A stretch of DNA of 64,000 nt from positions 248,001 through 312,000 of the forward strand of contig JAVKFU010000018.1 in NCBI GenBank assembly GCA_040223695.1, in the 5' to 3' direction. Position numbers and translations under genes: made by a program. The notes under the pieces were generated by a model that was not told where the DNA came from, made no database searches, and was given only the letters and a program-made list of their open reading frames with translations. Source of the DNA: Deltaproteobacteria bacterium (lineage in GTDB: Bacteria; Desulfobacterota_D; UBA1144; Nemesobacterales; UBA2774). Numbering within the stretch: the stretch's first letter is position 1; the number at the start of each line of letters is the position of its first letter. This document shows, piece after piece, positions 17,116 to 24,295 of this stretch.

Positions 17116-19011
17116 ATGAATAAACTTGTTCGGATATTCTTATTATTTTTGGTTTTGTATTTTGCTTTAGCTAACAGCCCCGAATTTTCCCTTTCTCAGG
17201 AGCCGGATGAAGTCTCTCGGGAGGCCGGAACCGGAGACGTAAAGGAAACGGATAAAGCTGAAGAAACTGACGAGGCGGATACCTCCGTCGTCCGTATTTC
17301 CAAAATTAAAATAAAAGGCGCAAAAGCGGTTACCAAACAGGAAATAGAGCAAAGCATAGGGACAGAGTTCCCATCCATAAAGTTCTGGGTCAAGAAGCCC
17401 GAGTTTAACGAGGAAGTATTGAAGGACGATATGATCAGGATTCAGAGGCTCTATGCGAGTAACGGGTACTACGATGCCGTAGCCACCTACGAGCTTAAGT
17501 ACAACAAGGATGAAACAGGAGTTGAAATTAAAATAAGCATCGATGAGGGGAAACCTGTCAAGCTTACCGAGCTTAATCTGGACTACGAAGGGGACATAAA
17601 CGATAAGACTAAGAAGGATATAGAGAAGGCCATTCCGCTTAAGGTCGGTAAAATATTCTCTCCCGAAGGCTATCAGCAAACAAAAGGCGCTATTTCCGAT
17701 ATTCTTTCGGACGAGGGATACCCGAAGGCGGAAATAGAAGGCGAGGCTCTGGTAAACAGGAAGGAAAAGTGGGCAAGGGCCAAGTTCGTGATAAAACCGG
17801 GACTCATTTACAGATTCGGTAAAATCACCGTGGAGGGAAATGAAAAGGTCGAGAGCTATATAATCAGGAGGGAAGCAACCTTCAAAGAGGGAGAAGTTTA
17901 TTCACTAACGGAGATAAACGAGACACAGGCCAATATATTTCAGCTGGGTCTTTTCAGGTCCGTAGTAATCGACCCGGTCTATAACGAAAAGGATCAGATC
18001 GCCGCTATTAATATAATCGTGAAAGAGAGGAAACAGGGTTCCGTAAAGGTAGGTTTCGGATTCGGGACCGAGGACAAGCTGAGGGGACAGGTGATCTGGA
18101 CTAAAAGGAACTTTTTCGGCGGCGGGCGAAGGTTGGAAGTAGCGGGTAAATTCTCGTTTATCACCCAGAGGGTGGAGACGAGCGTTATTCAGCCTTTCAT
18201 ATTGGGGCCGGACTCAGAGCTTTCGGGGACGCTGAATTTTCAGAGAGACGACGTGCCGAGCTTCGAGGGAGAAAGTTTTCTGACGACGGCGCAGATTCAA
18301 AAGGATTTTGCCAGATATTACTCTGCATTCGGATCGTTCAACATTCAGTTCTCAAGAGTCCAGAAAAGCGCGAGCAGAACGCCTGAGGACGAGAGCAGGG
18401 AAAATTTCTTTCTTACATTCTTCAATATGGGGCTCGAGAGGGATACGACCGACAGTATCCTCAATCCAACGCGCGGTTTTGTAGTATCGACTGGTCTCGA
18501 ATCATCGTTCAGACCCCTTCTCTCCGATGTCAATTATCTGAAGGGGACCCTTGAGTTAAGGGGTTACAAGAAATACTTCAGAACAGTATTCGCCAAAAAG
18601 CTGACCCTGGGCGTCATTCAGCCTTTCGGCTCTACGGGGACTTTCGATATTCCGATTTTCAAAAGATTTTTTGCCGGCGGCAGCACGAGCATGAGGGGGT
18701 TTCCGTTCCAGAAGCTCGGCCCGCTGGACGATAACAATGATCCGCTCGGCGGTAATACCCTCATAGTGGGTAGTTTCGAGGCGAGGTACCCGATCTACGG
18801 TGATTTCGGCGGAGTTGTTTTCCTGGACTACGGAAATGTTTTTCCGGGCCAATGGGCTTTCATGCTGGACGATTTAAAATACGCGCCCGGCGTGGGTCTT
18901 AGATATGATACGATTATCGGGCCTGTGAGGTTTGACGTTGGGTATGCGCTTAATCCCGAGCCGGGAATAAGGAGAGTCCAGTTCTTTATCAGTATCGGAC
19001 AGGCGTTCTGA
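17116..19011 (+). CDS. Omp85-family outer-membrane assembly protein (BamA/TamA-like)
   Basis: The 631-residue protein has a signal peptide (about 1-26) and an acidic linker. POTRA domains run to about residue 310, seen in the VRISKIKIKGAKAVT start and the later ITVEGNEKVESYII repeat. A C-terminal beta-barrel follows. SMRGFPF carries the conserved RGF element of the barrel, and the chain ends in phenylalanine (ISIGQAF), as outer-membrane barrels do. It inserts or exports outer-membrane proteins. The length is nearer TamA than a five-POTRA BamA, and no bam, skp or lpx gene is adjacent, so TamA-like is the better reading. It converges with the methyltransferase gene, 11 bases apart. Confidence 0.88.
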   Translation: MNKLVRIFLLFLVLYFALANSPEFSLSQEPDEVSREAGTGDVKETDKAEETDEADTSVVRISKIKIKGAKAVTKQEIEQSIGTEFPSIKFWVKKPEFNEEVLKDDMIRIQRLYASNGYYDAVATYELKYNKDETGVEIKISIDEGKPVKLTELNLDYEGDINDKTKKDIEKAIPLKVGKIFSPEGYQQTKGAISDILSDEGYPKAEIEGEALVNRKEKWARAKFVIKPGLIYRFGKITVEGNEKVESYIIRREATFKEGEVYSLTEINETQANIFQLGLFRSVVIDPVYNEKDQIAAINIIVKERKQGSVKVGFGFGTEDKLRGQVIWTKRNFFGGGRRLEVAGKFSFITQRVETSVIQPFILGPDSELSGTLNFQRDDVPSFEGESFLTTAQIQKDFARYYSAFGSFNIQFSRVQKSASRTPEDESRENFFLTFFNMGLERDTTDSILNPTRGFVVSTGLESSFRPLLSDVNYLKGTLELRGYKKYFRTVFAKKLTLGVIQPFGSTGTFDIPIFKRFFAGGSTSMRGFPFQKLGPLDDNNDPLGGNTLIVGSFEARYPIYGDFGGVVFLDYGNVFPGQWAFMLDDLKYAPGVGLRYDTIIGPVRFDVGYALNPEPGIRRVQFFISIGQAF

Positions 19012-19022
19012 TTTGTCCTCTG

Positions 19023-19622
19023 TTAAAGCCTGAAAATGAGTGAAACCCAGCCTTTTTCCGCCGATTCCCCCATCCTGGAAAAACCAAGTTCGTTGAATCT
19101 CTCGATCACTTGTGCTTTTTCCCCGTCCTTGATCCCTGAGAGAAGAAGCAGTCCGCCCGGCTTCAGCTTTTCTTCAAATTGGCCGCTGATCGCGAGTATG
19201 GATCCCGCCAGTATATTTGCCACTATCAAATCAAACAGGCCCCGGGCATCTTCGATCGAGCCTAAAATTACGTCCGCCTTGCCAAAAACCCCGTTTTTCT
19301 CCAAATTCGACCGGGCTTCCAGAACAATGGTGTTATCGATGTCGATACCAATTACTTTCCCGGCTCCGAGAGCGGCCGCAGAGATCGTGAGCACCCCCGT
19401 GCCGCACCCGACGTCGAGCACTGTCTCTATTTTTTCAGAACCTGATTCATGTTCGGCGAACAGTTTTTCGAGCGCGTTAATGCAAAGCTTTGTGGTCGGG
19501 TGAAAACCCTTTCCGAACGCCCATCCGGGATTGATCTCTATGGTTATATTACCCCCGTCGGGAAGCCTTAGCGGGATTTCTGAAGTGTCAGGATAGTATT
19601 CGAAAACCGGGACCTTGCTCAT
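19023..19622 (-). CDS. PrmA-like methyltransferase lacking the N-terminal domain
   Basis: This 199-residue protein matches the catalytic domain of ribosomal protein L11 methyltransferase. It has GWAFGKGFHPTTKLC, the SAM-binding loop VLDVGCGTGVLTISAA and the substrate motif DLIVANILAGSI. E. coli PrmA is about 293 residues, and its N-terminal domain, which positions L11, is missing here. Only 61 bases separate this start from the next gene's stop, so the domain is not lost to a missed upstream start. The substrate may be L11 or another protein. The ribosome site is weak (AGAGAAAAG). Confidence 0.82.
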   Translation of the reverse strand: MSKVPVFEYYPDTSEIPLRLPDGGNITIEINPGWAFGKGFHPTTKLCINALEKLFAEHESGSEKIETVLDVGCGTGVLTISAAALGAGKVIGIDIDNTIVLEARSNLEKNGVFGKADVILGSIEDARGLFDLIVANILAGSILAISGQFEEKLKPGGLLLLSGIKDGEKAQVIERFNELGFSRMGESAEKGWVSLIFRL

Positions 19623-19683
19623 TTCTTTTCTCTTTATATTGTCGGGGAAGCATGAAAGCTGCCTGAATTCGGGGAGATTTTAA

Positions 19684-19965
19684 TCAAACATGTTTCGAGG
19701 GCAGATCATTTATATCCTTTAAATCATCCTCCCGGCTATCCGTTTTCTCCTCATTGGGATCTTCGGCGTCCGGGGAAGATTTGGCGGACGTCTCATCCTG
19801 CTCCTCTTCAAACTCTATGGACTGTCTTAATTCGTTTTTCGCCCTCTCGAGCTCCCTCATACCTCTGCCCAGGGTTTTTGCAATCTTTGGTATCTCTTTG
19901 GGCCCGAGTACAAGCAGGGCTATAAGGAGAATTATTAAAATTTCGCTCGTTCCGATTCCGAACAT
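19684..19965 (-). CDS. Twin-arginine translocase TatA/TatB family protein
   Basis: The 93-residue protein has one short N-terminal membrane helix (ILIILLIALLVLGPKEIP), an amphipathic helix, and an acidic, disordered tail. LGPKEIPKIAKTLGRGMREL resembles TatB a little more than TatA. It would form part of the Tat export system used by proteins such as the Rieske protein here. No tatC gene is in the window. AAAGAGAT precedes the start. A second, more TatA-like protein is encoded at 49314-49556. Confidence 0.88.
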   Translation of the reverse strand: MFGIGTSEILIILLIALLVLGPKEIPKIAKTLGRGMRELERAKNELRQSIEFEEEQDETSAKSSPDAEDPNEEKTDSREDDLKDINDLPSKHV

Positions 19966-20074
19966 ATTATATCTCTTTGGGCCGCTTATCGATTCGGCCA
20001 GCCTTTCAGAAAGGCTACCTCAATTAGCCTGTATCTTCAACAAAGTCCGATTGACGGGGTGCATCCTTTTTCCC

Positions 20075-20103
20075 TTACACATTTTTATCGGATATAGTAA
20101 AAT
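20075..20103 (+). promoter_or_regulatory. Probable promoter of the MDR oxidoreductase gene
   Basis: TTACAC (20075-20080) and TAAAAT (20098-20103) are separated by 17 bases, 44 bases ahead of the start codon at 20147. An in-frame upstream extension of the coding frame exists but begins before this promoter and lacks a ribosome site. Confidence 0.45.
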
Positions 20104-20146
20104 TAATTCCATTGTAATTAAATTCCCGGTTATTAAGGAGCCAGAT

Positions 20147-21142
20147 ATGAAAGCGATACGTTATCATGAATTCGGTGAAGTGGATGTACTGAAATACGAA
20201 GACGTGGCTGAACCCGAGATCGGTGATGATGAGGTGCTGGTCAGGGTAAAAGCCGCATCCCTTAATCACCTGGATTTGAGGCTCAGGTCCGGGAAATCAC
20301 CCAGGCCGGTTGACCTCCCTCACATCGGCGGCGTGGACGCCGCGGGCGATGTGGAAAAAGTCGGGAAAAATGTCAAGGATATCACCCCCGGAACAAGGGT
20401 CGTTATAGATCCTACGGTCAAAACCGGCAAAGGCCCTTCCGTAATGGGGGTTAATTTCTACGGAGGTTTTGCCGAATTCGTTAAAGTGCCCGCGGCTAAC
20501 GTCGTGCCGATTCCGGATGAACTGTCTTATGACGATGCTTCGGCGCTTCCCATTTGTTATGTTACCGCCTGGTACGGTCTCTTCGACAGGGGCAACCTGC
20601 AGAAGGACGAAACTGTCCTTGTTCACGCCGCCGGGAGCGGTACCGGAAGCGCGGCCGTGCAGGTCGCCAAGGAAGGCGGGGCTACGGTGATAGCGACTGC
20701 AGGAAGCGATGAGAAGCTTGAGAAAGTTAAAAAGCTCGGAGCGGACGCTACGATAAATTACAATACTTCCGATTTTGCGGAAGAGGTAAAGAAGATTACA
20801 GATAATAAGGGTGTTGACCTGATCTTCGATCAGGTAGGCGCTTCCGCATGGGAAAACAATCTGAAGTCTCTCAAGGGCAACGGACGGATTCTCCTTGTAG
20901 GCGTCGTGGGCGGAGGACAGACTACTTTTAATTTCGGACCTGTCATTGTGAGAGACCTCTCGATTCTGGGTGTTACGGTATTCAACGCGCCTCGCAGTAA
21001 TCTCATAAACGCGATCAATCTGGTTTCGCTTGGAAGAATAAAACCTGTGATTGACAAGACGTTTCCACTATCGGAGGCGGCGCAGGCTCAAAAAATGCTC
21101 GAGGACAGAAGCCAGTTCGGAAAAGTCGTATTAAATCCGTAG
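20147..21142 (+). CDS. Medium-chain (MDR) NADPH:quinone-type oxidoreductase
   Basis: The 331-residue protein has the GroES-like N-terminal domain, starting MKAIRYHEFGEVDVLKYE, and a Rossmann domain with VLVHAAGSGTGSAAVQVAKE. This is the quinone oxidoreductase/zeta-crystallin branch of zinc-type alcohol dehydrogenase-like proteins. The cysteine ligands of a structural zinc are absent, so it is probably zinc-free. It likely reduces quinones or activated alkenes with NADPH; the true substrate is unknown. AAGGAG lies six bases before the ATG at 20147, and this fixes the start despite an open frame extending upstream. Confidence 0.88.
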   Translation: MKAIRYHEFGEVDVLKYEDVAEPEIGDDEVLVRVKAASLNHLDLRLRSGKSPRPVDLPHIGGVDAAGDVEKVGKNVKDITPGTRVVIDPTVKTGKGPSVMGVNFYGGFAEFVKVPAANVVPIPDELSYDDASALPICYVTAWYGLFDRGNLQKDETVLVHAAGSGTGSAAVQVAKEGGATVIATAGSDEKLEKVKKLGADATINYNTSDFAEEVKKITDNKGVDLIFDQVGASAWENNLKSLKGNGRILLVGVVGGGQTTFNFGPVIVRDLSILGVTVFNAPRSNLINAINLVSLGRIKPVIDKTFPLSEAAQAQKMLEDRSQFGKVVLNP

Positions 21143-21303
21143 GAATATAAACGCGGGTACGGGACGGCTGTGCGGCACGCAGTTTAAAATTACATGCTCT
21201 ATTCAGGCGGATGAAGCACCTTTTTCCACGGTGTAAATTCCTGCCGTAATCGATGCGGGGCGATCTTTTCAAGCCGGCGGATAAATTGAAACGACAGGTA
21301 AGT

Positions 21304-22779
21304 TTAGCTCAATACCTGCTCGAAGACGCGGGATAGTAGTTCTTCATTCGGATTATCCCTCCTGATTTTGTCTGATAAATGTTTAGTAGTCATGAGGCCG
21401 CCTTCCCGCCAGACGCTCTTCAGGAATTCTGCCGCCGCCGGCACCCTCCACCACTCCTCGTCGAAGGTTTCCCTGAGATAACCGCCTAGATTGATCCCGG
21501 CAAGTACGCCTTTAAAACGTGAAGCCGAGGCGGAGCAGATATCGATATCGCTCAGATAGTCGTTTTCGCTCACCGAGCAGCGGGCGGCGTTCCCGATTAT
21601 CTGACTGTACGCGCCGGGCAGGTCGCCTGAACCCGGATTTCTGTAAAGCTCGGCTTCGTACAGAACCCTGCCCGCGTTAACCCTTACAGATATCAGTCGC
21701 CTGAGATAAAGGAAGGATATAAAGTCCCTGTCCGAGTCGAGCCTCAGATACTTCTTGAGCCATTTTGGTTCGAATAAAAGATTCTTAAACAGCTCGGAAA
21801 ATGTCCGGACGAGGGCGTCTTCCCTGAGAAATTTAATTTCAAAGTCCTGGTCCGGCTCCGTAAACCCGTAACATAAAGATGCCCCCAGGGAATCGAGAAA
21901 CGATTCATAATCACGTACGCTCCCCACGGGGTATATTGAGACCGCTGCTTCGAGAGGAGGGTTAAGCGGGAAAAAGAGACCGTCAACTGTTTTCCCCTTC
22001 CTTTTCACAGTGTCGAGCCTTATGTTCATAGCCGTCTTCAGCCCAATCTCCTCCAGGATAGGCATCGCAAGAGACATCAAATCCCTTTTGGGGAAATATC
22101 CTCTTAATTCCTCCGAGTTAAACAGATAAGCCATATCGAAGAATGTTGCGTCCTCGATATCGATGTTCATTTTTCTTGAGAAAAACCAGCCCAGCATATC
22201 ATTTGAGATATAATCCGTGTTCTTTAGAAATTGTCCGGCCTGCCCGGTCAGATAATCCGGATTGAGTCTGTCGATTGCGGCCCTCAGCGCATTGTAATCC
22301 GGGAACCCCAGCGTCTCCGAGCACATGGAAACGGTGTCGAGCCTCAGGCGGTAGGCGGGCATGATCTGATTCAGTTTTTGCTCCCGTCCGAGAGCTATCT
22401 CATCCCTTCTGTGTTTTTTCGGCTCGTTTATTATTTCCGCCTCTGCGGATCTGAGAGGTATTGTTTTTCTTCCGGCCCGGATTGACTCTGCGGCCCAGAA
22501 CGTGAGTATTTTGTCTGTGGCTGCCGAAGTCCCGGCGCCTATAAACGAATTTGCCAGGAAAGCGCGGAGGAGATGATTGCGTGTCCTGATCTCCCGGCCC
22601 TCCGCCGGTATTTCGTTCAGGGAATGAAAAAGCCCGGGTTCTTCGAAGTCCCTGTTGGAGCTGAAAATAGCCGCCGAGTCCGAACCGTGTTTTATACCGG
22701 TGAGATTCAGAAAGCGCTCCCGGAGTAAGCTCGTGAGAAGCTTCTCTCCCCTTGATCTGATTTCCTGAGCGGTATTCAC
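21304..22779 (-). CDS. M3-like metallopeptidase homologue without a metal-binding site
   Basis: This 491-residue, helix-rich soluble protein is laid out like an M3-type (oligoendopeptidase-like) zinc peptidase. A LGFPDYNALRAAIDRLN segment sits near 157-173. At 276-345, where the family has a short strand, HExxH and a downstream glutamate, the sequence reads FLDSLGASLCYGF (294-306) and DALVRTFSELFKNLL (321-335). Both histidines and the third ligand are gone. If the alignment from memory is right, it is a pseudoenzyme with a scaffolding or binding role. It starts with GTG behind AGGAAGG. The frame is intact throughout, so it is not a pseudogene. No partner gene is evident. Confidence 0.6.
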   Translation of the reverse strand: MNTAQEIRSRGEKLLTSLLRERFLNLTGIKHGSDSAAIFSSNRDFEEPGLFHSLNEIPAEGREIRTRNHLLRAFLANSFIGAGTSAATDKILTFWAAESIRAGRKTIPLRSAEAEIINEPKKHRRDEIALGREQKLNQIMPAYRLRLDTVSMCSETLGFPDYNALRAAIDRLNPDYLTGQAGQFLKNTDYISNDMLGWFFSRKMNIDIEDATFFDMAYLFNSEELRGYFPKRDLMSLAMPILEEIGLKTAMNIRLDTVKRKGKTVDGLFFPLNPPLEAAVSIYPVGSVRDYESFLDSLGASLCYGFTEPDQDFEIKFLREDALVRTFSELFKNLLFEPKWLKKYLRLDSDRDFISFLYLRRLISVRVNAGRVLYEAELYRNPGSGDLPGAYSQIIGNAARCSVSENDYLSDIDICSASASRFKGVLAGINLGGYLRETFDEEWWRVPAAAEFLKSVWREGGLMTTKHLSDKIRRDNPNEELLSRVFEQVLS

Positions 22780-22869
22780 TCTTTATCCTTCCTATCCGTT
22801 AAATTAACCGGGAACGGGCCATAAATATAATAATGACCGGTCCATTAAAATGCGATTGTTTTGCGAAGA

Positions 22870-24123
22870 TCAGGCTCTTGCGGTTTTGCCGGGTTTATGA
22901 ACCGGGGCCTTAATAAAAAGGGCGCCTGCCGCCGCCAGGTAACAGCAGAATACCGTAAAGAGGAAAGGATAGAAATAACTTCCTGTAATGTCGTGAACGT
23001 ACCCCGCGATCAGGGGTCCGCCGATTGCCGCAATCGAGTAGGAGGTGCCGAATATTCCGTATATTGTTCCCAACGCGCCGAGGCCGTAAAATTTACCCAG
23101 AAGCGTGGGGAAGAACGGCACCCACGCGCTGTAGAAGAACCCGAATAGAAATCCGAAAATATAAAACGCCCAGATGTTCTCGAATATCAGAAGCAGTATT
23201 ATTGAGCTTCCCTGCGCCAGGAAGCAGAATAATATCACTTTTCTGTATTCCAGCACTTCTGCGAGTATCGATGACAGAATAGTCCTCCCGATTATACTGC
23301 CGAGGCCAATCGCGGCTGCGGGGCCGGCTGCCGCGATTGCGGGGATCTTGAGGTCGATCTCGAAATTATAGAACTGCGTCACTATTATTAGAAAAGTTGT
23401 AAATCCGAGAAAGTACATAGAGTACATGAGCCAGTATCCCGGAGTCGATAGGGCTTCGCGGGCCGTCCAATCCCTTTCGTCCATTTCATTGGCAAGGTTC
23501 TTTTTGTCTTCATGCCCGTCATTTTCCTCCCCGTAGGGCTTGAGGTTCTTATCCTCCGGGCGTGCCCTTAGCACGAACGCGGCGAGAAGTGCGACAATCA
23601 TAATGCCGCCAAGAGCGAAGAGGGCATTTCTGACGCCGAAGCCGTTTATGAGCCAGGCGGTAAGTGGGTTTGTTATCAAACCGCTCAGGGGAACCCCTGT
23701 TGTGATAATGCCTATGGCCAGTGCCCTTCTGCGGACGAACCACCTGCTGACGACGGCGACGCAGGTAATGTACAATACCGCGTCTCCGAGTCCCACAAAA
23801 AATCCGTACGATACGTAGAGCTCCCAGCTACTGGTCGCTACTCCCGAAAAAAACATTCCGAGCGCCGCGATTAAACCTCCTCCGAATATGACCGCTCTCG
23901 GATCGAACTTGTCTATAAGCCTTCCGGCCAGGATGAATCCCGGCGCCTGGACCAGGGATCTGAAGGAAAACAGGGATGATCCGGTTGCCCGGCTTAGCCC
24001 GAAGTCCTCATTCAAATAAGGCAGAAAAACACCGAAGGAATAAAGGAGAAGTCCGTCCAAGATGATGATTACGAGAGAGGCTGCAACTATGTACCAGCCG
24101 TAAAATATTTTTTTCCCGAACAT
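22870..24123 (-). CDS. Major facilitator superfamily transporter
   Basis: The 417-residue protein has twelve predicted membrane helices with a charged central loop (about 190-225). It has an MFS A-like motif at GRLIDKFDPRAVIFGGG. The N-terminal block WYIVAASLVIIILDG and the overall layout resemble the monocarboxylate/oxalate-formate (OFA-like) group. The substrate is not deducible. GGAGAAGG precedes the start. The 90-base gap before the M3-like gene shows no terminator, so read-through between the two is possible. Confidence 0.9.
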   Translation of the reverse strand: MFGKKIFYGWYIVAASLVIIILDGLLLYSFGVFLPYLNEDFGLSRATGSSLFSFRSLVQAPGFILAGRLIDKFDPRAVIFGGGLIAALGMFFSGVATSSWELYVSYGFFVGLGDAVLYITCVAVVSRWFVRRRALAIGIITTGVPLSGLITNPLTAWLINGFGVRNALFALGGIMIVALLAAFVLRARPEDKNLKPYGEENDGHEDKKNLANEMDERDWTAREALSTPGYWLMYSMYFLGFTTFLIIVTQFYNFEIDLKIPAIAAAGPAAAIGLGSIIGRTILSSILAEVLEYRKVILFCFLAQGSSIILLLIFENIWAFYIFGFLFGFFYSAWVPFFPTLLGKFYGLGALGTIYGIFGTSYSIAAIGGPLIAGYVHDITGSYFYPFLFTVFCCYLAAAGALFIKAPVHKPGKTARA

Positions 24124-24295
24124 TCGATATACCTTCTCCGCAGGATTGTTAGAATAGACCGTTTGGCCAAAGGTTTAGTAGAGTTCAAATATTTAAACCG
24201 TCACAGGTTAAAGAGGTATGTTACCTGAAAATAAATAAGGTTTTTAAAACGCGCGCATTTACCGGATCTGAGGAAACCGTTATTTCCGTTACCGT

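Noticed and set aside
20000-20016. AGCCTTT-CAG-AAAGGCT hairpin between tatA/B and the MDR gene, considered as a terminator
   Set aside because: No T-run on either side, and both flanking genes are transcribed away from it.
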